From NCBI GenBank assembly GCA_026261815.1, contig JAMPIT010000434.1, positions 16,489,001 to 16,553,000 of the forward strand: a stretch of DNA of 64,000 nt, given 5' to 3'. A program made the position numbers and the translations under genes. The stretch's first letter is position 1; the number at the start of each line of letters is the position of its first letter. This document shows, one piece after another, positions 37,191 to 49,600 of the stretch. This stretch comes from Monarcha castaneiventris obscurior (Eukaryota; Chordata; Aves; Passeriformes; Monarchidae). Under the pieces are notes generated by a model. It saw only the letters and a list, made by a program, of their open reading frames with translations, was not told where the DNA came from and did no database searches.

Positions 37191-37255
37191 GGGGGCGGCG
37201 AGCGCGGCGTGACCCAGCGCGGGCGCGCCCCCGGCAGTCAGCTGACGGGGCGGGG
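37191..37255 (-). promoter_or_regulatory. VPS13C: Proximal promoter: GC boxes and E-box palindrome
   Basis: GGGGCGGGG at 37247-37255 and GGGGGCGGCG at 37191-37200 are SP1/KLF-type GC boxes. GTCAGCTGAC at 37237-37246 is a perfect 10-base palindrome with a CAGCTG E-box core. They lie 60-125 bases upstream of the start codon. Motif calls by eye only. Confidence 0.45.
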
Positions 37256-37413
37256 CGCAGCGCAGCGCCTGCCGCCGTGCAGAGGCGGGGGGCGTGGGGA
37301 GGGCTCGGAGCGGCGGACGGGCGGCGGCGCCGGGCGCGGGCAGACCCCGGGCCAAAGGGGGCAATCCCGGGCCGGCAGCCGCCGCTCGGAGCCGCGGAGC
37401 CGAACCAGCGCGC

Positions 37414-37432
37414 GGGGCGGGGCGGGGCGGGG
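37414..37432. promoter_or_regulatory. Tandem GC-box cluster
   Basis: GGGGCGGGGCGGGGCGGGG, overlapping SP1-type boxes about 280-300 bases upstream of the VPS13C start codon. Also a potential G-quadruplex, with four runs of four G. Confidence 0.5.
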
Positions 37433-37560
37433 TTGGCGCGGCGGTGCATGGCGCCCCCGTGCGGCGCGGGACCGCAGCGCAGCCGCGTCTCCCCCGGCGC
37501 TTCGCCGGGCGAAGAGACCGCGTGAGGGAGGAGCAGCCGCGGGCACCGGCACCGCGCCCC

Positions 37561-37790
37561 GGCTCCTCACCCGCGGGCACCGTCCCGGTACCGGCACCGC
37601 GCCCCTGCTCCTCACCCGCGGGCACCGTCCCGGCACGGCACCGCGCCCCGGCTCCTCACCCGCGGGCACCGGCACCGCGTCCCGGCTCCTCACCCGCGGG
37701 CACCGTCCCCGTACCGGCACCGCGCCCCGGCTCCTCACCCGCGGGCACCGTCCCGGTACCGGCACCGCGCCCCGGCTCCTCAGCAGCCCC
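37561..37790. repeat. 45-bp G+C-rich minisatellite upstream of VPS13C
   Basis: Five near-identical units start at 37561, 37606, 37650, 37684 and 37729 (lengths 45, 44, 34, 45, 45), each beginning (g/t)gctcctcacccgcgggcacc. A partial unit lies before the first and another after the last. The third unit has lost about 11 bases. Because 45 is divisible by three, long open frames run through it in several frames. Confidence 0.93.
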
Positions 37791-38870
37791 GGAGAGCCGT
37801 GCGGGCTGGACTGGAGGCTGGCGGGGGCACGGAGAAGGCGCCCGGCCCGGCGGCCCTCAGCTCCCCTCAGGCGGTTCCCGCCGAAAGCCGCGCGGGTACC
37901 GCCCGCTCGCCCGTGTGGGGCCGCGGGGCCGCATTTGGGGCCCTGCCCGCGCTGATGCCGTCCCAGGGCAAATCGTTCACGTCAGTTCACTTGGGATTGA
38001 CGGAACCTGGTTTGGGCTTACAGTGCCTAAGAAAACTATTTATTATATAAAAACTATTAATTAAACTGTTTAAACTGTTAATCTAGCAGTTCAGGAAGCT
38101 CTGAAGAGGAAGTGAACACAAGTGAGAAAAAAATTGCAAACCCCAGATTTTTTAGAGGTAATAGCACTGCAGAGAAAGTAGGTAAGAACACGCTATTCTG
38201 TGTGTTGAACCTGCAGGTAGCAATGTCAACCCTGGAACAAACGTTTAAGTCTCTGGGTTTTTTTAAATCTCTAATCTCAAACTAGTTCTGTAAAGTCATT
38301 CTGAACTCACAGGAGCTCAATTATTTATGGAAGCACAGCACTTGGTAGCTCAAAATGGCACATTCAGTCTAAAAATGTATTTCAGAGAGCAGAAATCAAT
38401 ATTAGCAATAGGATTCAACCTCAAAAGTACGTGAAAATGCATCAACACCACATAAGTATGATCAGCATGAGACAAATATTGCTTTAAACAGCGTTCGAAT
38501 ATATTGGAGCTTAGTGCAAGAAGATTTTACAAAACCACAAAGACGAAGGAAAATGTTTAAGCTTGACAAGGAAAAGGTCCATCAGCAATTGTTACCACTC
38601 TGGTTCTGTTACGGGCTGTGTTTCAGGCTTGCGAGCTCCCTCTTGCTGCAGTTGAGGTAAATCCAGAGAGCTTTGCTAGGAACGCTTTTGACTTTATTTG
38701 AATTATGGACGCTCACCCTCATCCAAATGCATGTGTCAAATGCATTTTCAGTTTATCAAACCATATGTGGTAAACCACAGAATGCAGTCCAGAGCATGCA
38801 AGCAGCAGAAAAGGTTTTATCACCTTTTCACACACTGTTGAGGCAAATGCCACAACTGTACCTCATTACT

Positions 38871-38921
38871 ATATACACACACACACAAATACATATATAA
38901 CATATATATATATATATATTT
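38871..38921. repeat. (AC)n/(AT)n microsatellite
   Basis: An ACACAC run followed by a TATATA run. Simple repeat, likely variable in length. Confidence 0.9.
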
Positions 38922-39234
38922 ATGCCTACCTTAATGTTCAACTTATTTCTTTACTTTTTTGGTACAGTCTTGGCTGTTCCTGTCATAGGGAAAAGATAAT
39001 GGAAGAAAACATGTCAGGAAATTGTGAATAGACCTCCTGCTGCCATTCTGTTAGGTAATGATTTTTCATTTGTGCTTTTATTAAATGAAGTTTTGAAAGA
39101 TTTTAATTTCTGTATATACAAACCACAGCTGAATAACTAAAGCTTAAGCAAGAGTACTGGCTAATCAGGGGCAGTTCATGCACCTAATGTATGTCAAGAA
39201 CAACTGTGCAAATCAATGGTAGCAAATTTTCTCT

Positions 39235-39257
39235 CTATATATATATAAATATATAAT
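39235..39257. repeat. (AT)n microsatellite
   Basis: Short interrupted TATATATA run following ctctc. Confidence 0.8.
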
Positions 39258-39469
39258 CATGATGATATACCCATTTTCTACTTCATTTTTCATAATGATC
39301 ATCATTTCTGCACAGAAGAAAAATCCCAAAGAAAAGTTAACCACAACTATAAAGCATGTTGTAAACCACAGAAAAAATAGTTTTTGTGTGGTTAGATAAT
39401 ATCCTGAATAACAAAAGTGTTGTTCTAAAGAACTTAAAGAACTCCATGAATTTATATAATTATCTTGTT

Positions 39470-39720
39470 TGAGGAAATGGCCTCAAGTAGCCCCAGGAGA
39501 GGCTTAGGTTAGATATTAGAAAAAAATTATTCACCAAAAGGTTATCAAGCATTGGAATAGGGTACTTAGGGATGAGGTGAAGTATCCATCCCTGGAGGTA
39601 TTCATAAGACCTGTGGATGTGGCTCTTGAGGACATGGTTTAGTGGTGGCCTGGGCAGTGCAAGGTGAAAGGTTTGACTTGATGTTAAAGGTCCTCTCCAA
39701 CATAAATGAATCTATGCTTT
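39470..39720 (+). mobile_element. CR1 LINE fragment, 3' end
   Basis: Carries the characteristic avian CR1 3' order: ttcaccaaaaggttatcaag, cattggaatagggtacttag, ccatccctggaggtattcat, and tcctctccaacataaatgaa followed by tctatg. Decayed, without open frame; a 5'-truncated non-LTR insertion. Confidence 0.9.
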
Positions 39721-42700
39721 CCTAGCAAACCTAAGCATAAGACATAGTGGATCAAAAATTGCTCCTGAAGGAGTGTGATTTAACCTGGAAAAGATCATCA
39801 GCCAGTCACATTTGTGTCAGTTATCCCATTTCAGTAAATCCTACATGGATTTTTATAAATAAAAGGAAAATTAAATGGAATTAAGAATGGGAAACCTGTG
39901 AGCAGATTTAATAGATATTTTATCAACCATATGTGTGGTTTAAGTACTGCAATATTACTTGAAAATAAAGACATATTATTGCATCTTGGTTACCAACAAT
40001 CCTTTTTTAATCTGCCTGAGCCTCCCTTGCAGATAGGATACCACTCAAAAATGACATTAATGCTGCTCTGTCTGTTGGTAGGTGCCATTCCTTGTGTGTC
40101 CTCAATGAGAAAGGTAAACAGTCCAAAATGGAGTGCGGGGGAGGGAAACAACCCCAAAACCCCTCATCCACAGTTAGATGACGTATGAATTCTGTATCTA
40201 GGAGAACAGATCCAGGACAAACAGAAATATTGGTATTTGCTGACCATTCATTGAATACACAGATAATGTTCATTGCCCCTGGGGAAAACCCCAGGCATTC
40301 TACAGCCTTTTCTTAATGACTGGTTTGATAAATATGAATTTAATAATTAGTTTCACTTAGCTGAAAGTCATCAAAAATAGGTTCTAGTTGGTGTATAAAG
40401 CCTAATTTTGTGTTATTGCAGCACTTTGTTAAATAAGAGGATCTGATGATTCCATCACTGCACTAATTTACTAAAAAGAAAATATAAATGCATTATTGTG
40501 ACACTCAGCGTTGTGGGTTTGCTATTTCATGTGGCAAGATTTGATCGAACTTCTTAGGGAAACCTTTGCCAAAAATATGAAGCCTAAAAAAAGACAAGAA
40601 ACCTGCATTGAAAGTATCGGTTAAAGCTTCAGTTTTATGAATAACTGCAACAACAAATATTTGTTTAGAGTTACCTGTTACACAATCTTGCATGCATAAA
40701 ATAAATAATAGTCACAGCAGTTCTAATGCTAATCCGAGGTAGGTACACGGGTTGATAGCTCAATAGCAAGCTTTCTTCTCCTATTTTACTGCATTAATAT
40801 TATAAAATCTCAGCTCCTACCCTATGACTGTTGGCAAGTGAACAGATGGCAAATTTTATCCACTGTATCTCACTAAACAGAATATATGCCTATTAGCAGT
40901 TGGGAAATCAGCCAGGTAATGTTGCATCAACACTCATCACAAAGTCTACAGAGATAAGAGGACTTTGGGGGGAGTTAGGTCAGGTTGCCAAAAGCCAAAA
41001 GTGTTTGGACAACTTTTGAAAATCTCCAAAAAGCAGTTATGCCACAGCCTCTCTGAGCAGCCAGTTCCTTGTCAACTCTGATTATGAGGAATGTTTTGTT
41101 TCTTCCAGCTACTGAGGATTTCCCTTGTCACAACTTTGGATTGTTACAGTTTCAGAAGTAACTATGTATTTAAAGCACATATTTTTGGACCTAACAGATG
41201 GAAAAGATCAATATTCATGATCTTGCCATTTTGCCTTTACTAAAGAAAAGTTTAGTATGCTGTAAAATAATAGTATTTGATACTGGGGTTAGTCTTATTT
41301 ATATTTTGATTTAAAATTTTCATAATAACTTCATTTTGCACTGTTTTTAATCTTATTTCTAAGCAATACACAGGAGATTTCATTAGCACCAAATGCACTT
41401 GTAGACAGTAAGTGAAAATAAAAGGTGCTTAAACAATTACGTCAAATACTAAAATAAACACCCAAATTACAAGAACTAGAGTAGCAAAATAGTTAAAACA
41501 ACTGCTATTACTTAGGAAACTGCTAACAATTAAGATAATTTTTTAAAATTTTTGCAATACTTAATCTTACTAGCAGTAAGTAAACCCAACAGATTAAGAT
41601 GCACTAAGATGTCTGATGCACTAAGAAGATGCCAACACTTAGCAATCTGCTTTCCCTTTTCCCTTGTGACAGCTGGAGAGTCTCAGTTCTCGGTGGAGAA
41701 GCACTGACATCTGCAGAAAGCTGTGACACTATTTCACTGCGTGTCCTTTCTCTCTGTGATCAAACAATAAAATATAAAAGACTTGCCATGCACAAACATG
41801 TAAGAACTAAATGATATGCAAATGGAAGCCTCTCTTATTCATAAAAATAACTCCAATCATCTGCAGAAGCCCCAGTTCTGTTTCTCAGAATAATTTTAAG
41901 CCAGACGTGTTGTCTAAATCCTAACACAATGATTATATTTTTCCTGCTATAAAAATGCCACATCTGTTTCTAAATAAATAACTAAATGTGCACCCTTTTC
42001 CATTATGCTCCAAGACAACCCTTGCATAAAATTATCCTCACTGGCTTCTATAAACAAGTTTTCAGAGAAATCTAGATTTTAAGAAGTGGAAGTCCCACTG
42101 ACCTTTTTTAAAAGCCTAGACCCGAAGATCTTTACAGCATTCATGTGATTAGAAAAAACAAGGACAGCAAAGTGTAAATATCACATGTTGTGAAATAATG
42201 CTGTATCCACAGATGAGGACAGCTCCATGGCCAATTTGACTGTGACAGGTGGTTTTCAAGGGAGTTTGAAGAATCATTTCCTTTATCTGCTGCACCTTAT
42301 CTGCATCTAAGAGATCTATTATAGAATCTGCATTTCTGCATGAAATTTCTAAACCGAGAGCTTAGTCTATCTTATCAGTATTGATCACATGCATGTCTTA
42401 CTATCTGAGGCTTGGAATATAAATTACATTGCTGTATTTTATCCTGAGCCAGGGAATCTTCAAAAAACAGCTAAGTTCTATCATAGGAAGAATCTAACTT
42501 AATTTTTCATGAGGGCTTTATTTAACAGAATTCTTGAGAGCCATAACTTTTTGCTTCAGTGATCTGCTGTGAAGATGAAAATGCCACTAGTTATATAGAA
42601 AATTGGTTGAAATAAAAATGTGCTTATTTTAATGAATATGCTGCCTTTAAGTGAGGAAGGAAGCAATAGTAGTCTAGTCTGGACCAAACATATTTGATTT

Positions 42701-45700
42701 TAAATTATAAGTGTAGTTTCATTCATGGATAAGGACTTGAATTTATTCCTTTTGAAAGCACACATAAGGATCTATTAATCCAAAGCCAAGTCATCGCCCT
42801 TCCTAAAAATTTCAGTTCTTTGCACATTCATTTGGACTTTGGAACAGTCCTCCAGCAAAACCCACTAAGTCATAAATGAGAGAATTATAGAATCTTCTGA
42901 GCAGCTTTTTAATACAAATATGTTCTTTTTCTTCTTTACACTCTTGTACACTGGCTGCGTGCTTCGAGGGATGCAAAATCTGCTATTCGAAGCTGAACTC
43001 ATGCAGGCTTCCCCCCAGTGGATCACACATTCTCCAGACCCTGCAAGGCCACACTCAAGAGAGGGTAAGTTGCTGGGTTTGGGGATACATCTTTCCACAC
43101 GCCTCAGCAAGACTGCAAAGACTGAGGGCTGCTGTAATCTCTCATTGCAGAAGAACGTGGTCTTCATATTGCCACTTAATTGTTGAAATTAACTTTTATA
43201 TGAGGAACTAACTTTTGAATGGTATTTTTAAAGCTTATCTAAATTCAGAGTTTACTGTATTTCAATTGAAGATAAGTACACTTACCATTCCAACTTTATT
43301 GTTTTATATGCATAATCTAGGTGTTTATTATACCAGGATTCTCACATAAGAAGTAGGTATGTAGCCAAATGTAAGTAGGTTATCACTTATTCCACAAGTG
43401 AGGCACTTGAAGGTCACAACATATAACATATTTGAATATTGTACTTGAACTTGAACATCTGAAAATATCTGCCCTTAAATTCTTTATCAGAATCAGGAGG
43501 AAGCTATTTAGTTCTTCTCAACTGCTAAGAGATACTAAGCAGCTCAAGCCTGATTTTAAGAGCAAAAGTCTGCCTCAAATGTCACTTTTATATTTGGCCT
43601 TCTAATCTTCTCTGAAACTTCGGTATTATTTGGCTTTTTCTAACATTCAGATACTTAAAGCTGTAGCCAAGAGTTGCAACTTTTTTCCCCACAGGCAATG
43701 TGACAGTGCAACACTGCCACCACCCAAACAGGAGATTCATGTAAATATTGATACTGCTCTAGTGAAATCCTGATTTCACTTCCATTGGAAACTTTAATAG
43801 TGATAGTTCATAATATGGTTGTAGATGTCAAGTTTGACACTCAGATTGTGCTAAACCCATGTTTATGAAGGCTGTAATACAACTGTGCCAAATCAGAAAG
43901 AGGCACTGGAGCATCATGGTCACCTTCTCAGCAGAAAGGCTCCTTCTTTGGTACAGCTCTCCTACAAATAAGGGCCACTTCATTTTCCTTGTCCTTCACT
44001 TGATATTTTATGAATAAAAAGCTTTCCATAAAAACAGAGAGACCTGCCAAAGAATCTAATTTTTTGGCAACATCCTACTCAGGTTGGTTTTTTGACAGTT
44101 CCAGTTGTATCCCAGTCTTTGTGACCTCTTTGGTACAAAGTGGATTGTCCCCACAGCCTCTTTCATGCTGCTTAGAAAGCAATAAAAGGCAACTTGGCCT
44201 AGGCTATATGTTAACTATTTGTAGAAAGTACTGGAAAACACAAACCCTTAATTTTCAGAATATTCCACGGCCCTAAAGGCCAACATTCAATAATGAAGCT
44301 ATTTATAGACTAGCCTGATTTCAGAAGTTTGCCTTTCTCATGAAACATTAACCCTCTGCACAGTCACCATACGTGACTTGGAAAGCCTGAAGCCTAAGGA
44401 TACAAATTGGATTTTAAGTTGCTGTACATATTGTGATCTGTCCCTTATCAGGAGAAAGCTATTTAATAGTACCTAATAAAATAGCAGCTTAACAACTACC
44501 TTCTACAGGTGATTGGGTTTTTTAGGTGAAAGGTTGTACTTGGCAGATGAGAAAGAAATTGGGAGCCTCTGCTTACCATGTTTCTACATCTTTATTTTTG
44601 ACAGCAGTGGACCATATGTACTTTTTTTTCTGGTGTTACTATAGCAAAGAAATACTCTGTTAAATAATAAACATGTACCTGAATTAGGCACTCATGTGCT
44701 CTGCTGCAGGAGCCTCAAGAGATTATTGGAATGATGAATTTCTTGGTTTATGCATTAAAGAATGCGAAGTAGTAATCCTGAACTACAGACACACATCGAG
44801 TTGCCTGTTACCTTACACATTACACCAAACCCTAGTCACATAAAGGGGTTAACTGCATGGACACTGGGATCATCTGAATTGCAGTGCTAGATCAGAAACT
44901 GCTCATGTTCAAACCTTTCTTTAGTTTAATCTCAGTTTAAAAGTGCTTTAAAATACCAAAATAAATGTTTTTGATCCAGCCGACACCTCTAAATAATAGT
45001 CTCCAGCACATCCAGCACAGGCCTGCCTGTCCATGCTGCTCTTACTCAACTTACTCGCCTTTATACAATACCAAATTCTGTCCTGAGTAGATACCCAGGT
45101 GTTTTGTCCCAACATGAAGCATTTCTCCTGCAGACAGTCCGTGTCATTTCAATTTTTATTTTCTCTTCTCTAAAATGCATGGGATAAGATCTGCACAGAG
45201 TGAAAATTACTAAGAATAGAAGAGTCAGTCCTCACTTTAAAAATCAAGGACTGCCAAGCATGGAAGATATCTTTTGATCCTCTGGAAGAAGCTGAACTCA
45301 TCATTGAGATGCACAGCCTCCAAGCAAAATTCAGCTTGCAAGCTGGCAAACTCTCTGGTGAGATAGTGCTCTCCTATGAGGATCTATGCAGCTGAGCATG
45401 CCTAAGGGTACAATTGCCCACAAAACACACAATCCATGCAGTTTGTCTGTGTTCACTTCATGGGAACAGGGAGCACAACAAACACTTGCCATTACAGCAA
45501 CCAGCAGACCAGATTCTGTATTCAGCATTTGAGTACAGCAGCACAAGAATAACATGGGAACTATGACTGCATTGTTGAATTTGTCTTGTCTGCAGTGAGA
45601 TTTCTCCCCTGTAGAGGCTCTGGGACCTGTGAAACTGATAGTTAGCTGCTCTTGCAAAAATTCATGGAATAAAACCAGGAGTGTGAGATTTTTGTGTACA

Positions 45701-46603
45701 AAGCACAGAGCCGGTCAGTATAAGTACCTTTGGTGAGCTGAATTTTGCTGGCAGCCTACTTCTGAAACTTGTCACCAGCATGAAAGTCCACCACCACCCC
45801 CAGTCTCCATCAGAGTTTGAAATGATCCTCCCACTGTTCTAAACTCCATAGGAATACTGTGTGTACTTCTGCCATTAAAATGGTCAAATCTGAAGATGAC
45901 ACTACTCCTCTTGAGACCAAGAAAAGTATTTGAAGTTGGTGGAATAATAATTATTTCCATGACACAACAGTTTAGCCAATAATCACATCAAATTTTACTG
46001 GCTTTGAGAATACACAATTTTGAGAAAAGCTACTTTAAATTGTAACACTCTCCAAGGCAGAGCTATCAAGAAGTAAATAAAAATGTTCTTTGACACATAA
46101 GCGTTTAAGGTACAGTCACTGAAGTGTCCTGTCACCCACATCCCTGAACTCTAGCTGGCATTTGTCAACGTAGGGATCATCTGAGAGAATCCCATCGCCT
46201 GATTTCCCATGTCATTTTAACAAGGTGATCTGCAGGAACAGATGTATTTCTTTCCTAATGCCCTCAGTCAGCTGCTTTTACCACTGAGGTAAAAGTTATG
46301 CAGGAAGGAAAACACTGAACAGATGGGTGTGTTTACAAGGGAGTTAAACTGTGTGCAGAAGCACCACTATTTCTGGGAATCGGTGTAGTCAGGAAAGGAT
46401 AAAAGCATATCATAATTAATAAAGGCATCAGTCAGCTCAATCATATAGGAGTTTTTCAGGATGTGACTGGAAAAGGAGGCTTTTTCCAATTTTTCTCTTC
46501 CATACTGAATGCTAATAAGCTGTATAGAAATACATTTTTTCACTTAGAAAATATTTTGTATAACACTAGTTTTTACGAATATGTAAGAAGCACTAAGAAT
46601 ATG
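39721..46603. other. Intergenic, nothing recognised
   Basis: A+T-rich sequence with only short open frames (longest about 100 codons) lacking recognisable similarity. No CpG island, RNA gene or intact mobile element seen. Confidence 0.55.
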
Positions 46604-46650
46604 TAACCATAGAATGTTAGACTGGGATTTGAATAGTTCAAACTCCAAAA
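46604..46650 (-). mobile_element. Possible very degraded CR1 3' end
   Basis: The plus strand reads accatagaatgttagactgg and then gttcaaactcc, resembling the reverse complement of a CR1 terminus. Too short and decayed to be sure. Confidence 0.3.
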
Positions 46651-49600
46651 TACAAACCATTTGCATACTGTAAAGACAAGACATGGAAACTTATGTACAT
46701 TTACAGCAGTTTAGATTTGTACTTTTTTTAATGAAAGAAAATGTGTTCAGATTACATAGAAACTCAAAAACTTAAGTGGACACAAGAATAATCTTGAAAA
46801 ATACGCTTGGCACATAAATTATTACATGTTCTCAGATGAACTAAAAATGAAAAAAGAAGAATGTTTCCACTTATCTAAACTAAAATAGATAGTTGGATTC
46901 TTTCTGAGATTTTCCTTTGTAGAGGAATGAAGACCAGCTCTGAAGAGGCATAAGTTTTAAGATTTTCCACTTGAAGAGGACTGTGTCCCACAGATTGTGT
47001 CCAAAGTGCACAATTAACGTGACTGTCAGCCAGTGCAGAAGATCAGACAGTACTGGTTTGTAGAGTCAGTCCATAATTAGCTGAAAAGCAAACCTCAGCT
47101 CATAATCCTGTTGTTTAAATTGAGATCAAAACAAAGTGATCTGAAAGTTGGCTGTATTGGCCTACAGTTGTTAGTCCTGAGGCTGGTCCAGAGATGAACC
47201 TTTATGCAAAACCCTTGGCAAGCTTTGTGCTCATATAGATAAAGGCAACAAATAATGAAGGAGAGTAAACAATAGCTCTGCAACTGCAATGAGACTTTCA
47301 AGAGAAAGTGCTGGAGCAGAAAATGGCAAAAGGCCTGCTTGGATGTCTGTAGTTCCTTAAGCCTGGCTAAAGAGGCTTTATCCCCTCTCACGGGCAATAC
47401 TCTTCGTTCAGCAAATCCTGGCCCTGGCAGTCCCAGGTTGCTGAAGGCCTTTGTTACAGACAGACCTTTACCAAAGGGAAACAACTCCTGTTTCAAGCAC
47501 CTGATGCAAATTAACAAATAGCAATTCTTCTCTTTGTTGGGCACACACTTTGATTACACACTGTACTAGCTTTATGACTTCATAAAGTAGTGAACACACG
47601 ATCTAATCTGAACTGTCATTTTGGTTTGATTATAATATTGCTCATTTTAAGTTTATAGTAGTTGAGCCTATGTGATGTGCTTCTGTGATGCTAATATTTA
47701 CCCTTATCATTTAAAATAATAAAATATGAAAAAGCACACAGAACTAGATTATGGCTTCATATTTCACAACCCTTTGCAAGTTTCTCATGAAACACAAGTT
47801 AGGACTTCTGAAAAAAAGGGCCTTCATTAGAGTAGGTCCCCCCTTGTCACAAAAGATGAATTCAAATGTATGCACTAGCATGACTGGAGGACAGGGGAAC
47901 ATATTTGACAGCAGAGTAATAGAAGTGCTTGGCTAGCAAACTGAAGGATGATAGGGATACAGCTTAGTTCTTATGGCTTCCTTTTTCGGGGGAAGTTAAT
48001 TCTCAAACCAGAGCTTAAGGTCGTCTCAATTTTTATGATTTGGATCTGATTTTTTTTTTTTGGAGGATGTTTCTTTACTTTAACAAAGCTCCCATTCCTG
48101 TTTAGCCACACCACTTTCTTTGTGATTTGGTCTTTTCGAAAACACATTAGACAGGGGTGGATACATCCAAATCTTTGATAAGCATTCTTTAAATCCTCTC
48201 TGCACAGCTTAAATTAAATTTCCTTTCAGAAGCCTCTTCATTTGTCTTCTTTTCTTTATTACTGTAGTGAATCATGTTTTTCCTCCTCCAAGGTTGTTAT
48301 TTGAGCACATGATGGTCTCTACTGCAAATCACAACTATTCATTCACTGTTATGAATCTTGCACACTGGTTAGGAGTATGTCAGGACTGATTTCTCATGCT
48401 GTGGGTCTCTGGCTACTTGATGAACCAAGCAATTACCCTGCCTTGTGTCCCAGCATGGCATTTACTCAATATGTCCAGGCAGCTTGAGTTTCTCAGTCTC
48501 ACATCTGTTATAATTTCATGGTCACCATTTGGGTTTTATGACAGATGATTTTACTTCAACTGCCCTCACTTCAAGCACAGGATTTCAATCCATAGAATTT
48601 CAGTGCTGTCATATACTTAGCAATAAAAAAGAAATAAAAAATAAATTACACACAGAAAAAAGCCCAAAAACAAACCGCAAGACTTATCAATTTTTATCAC
48701 ATAAGACTAGAGTTCGAAATATTTGGCACAGGCTTCTTACATGCTCATCAATCCTTAAGAGGCTTGTAACATCCTCTGGCTGCCTTTTCTTCACTGTGAG
48801 CTCAAATTTGTGCCTAAACTGCAGTGCTTAGCCATGAAAAATTTCTGTTCTCTCCTCCATCAGGAATGCTTCACAAGCACTTTCCCAGAAGATACTTATG
48901 AATAACTCTTTTTCTAATGCAAACAGAAACTGTCCACTACCAGGGTGGTTCTTTTAGATCCTGATAAATAGGCCATCTCAATATTAGACAATTGAAATAA
49001 TTAATTATTTTCTTCACTAATGATGCCCCAAAATAGTTTCCATGCTGTTTTATCTAATCCAAGGTATGGGCTCTCAGCTCTGTGCCAGCCCAGTGGGGGG
49101 GTGTGCCAGATTTTCCAGATCAACCAACCTGCTCAGCACACAGCCACAGATAGTAGAGTTCATGGCAGCACCTCCTCCGTTACCCTCCTCCTTTTGTTTT
49201 AGCCATCTGTAACCTGAGGCTCTGTTTTGAGGCACAGCAGCATAATCCTCACTCAGACTTCTGAGAAAACCATCAGATTGTAAGCAAGAGCTGTGAGACC
49301 ATATGTCTGCTGGGGCTGGACAAAACAAGAAAGACAACTTTACAGACAGAGGCAAGATTGTTGAGATGGAGAATGTCACTTCCTGGAAAGGCATAAACCC
49401 TTGAATCAAAAACAGGGATTCAAGGGTGGCAACTCAGCAGCTCTGGGGGTGAGCCTATACCAGGGAACAAGGGAACACTGTTTTCCCCTGTCGCTGTCAG
49501 GTCCCTGCCAGCTCTCCTTAGCCTGGGAACTTGTCACTCTCAACTATGTGCATAAGGCAACAAATAATTGCTTTGTAGCTTAAAGGTGTGTGTATCCTGC

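Larger units (their letters stand above)
36480..37980. promoter_or_regulatory. VPS13C: CpG island spanning VPS13C exon 1 and promoter
   Basis: About 1.5 kb packed with CG dinucleotides, with sharp A+T-rich borders on both sides. The start codon lies near its middle. No TATA box is seen at a sensible distance, consistent with a broadly expressed CpG-island promoter. The start of transcription cannot be fixed from sequence; it is probably within a few hundred bases to the right of 37132. Confidence 0.85.
38001..39469. other. Intergenic, A+T-rich, no gene seen
   Basis: Borders the CpG island. Apart from two AT/AC microsatellites I see no coding exon, RNA gene or recognisable element. Confidence 0.6.

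Noticed and set aside
37209..37955. 248-codon plus-strand frame and overlapping frames on both strands in the CpG island
   Set aside because: Stop codons are rare in this composition and a 45-base repeat keeps several frames open; no domain or conserved pattern.
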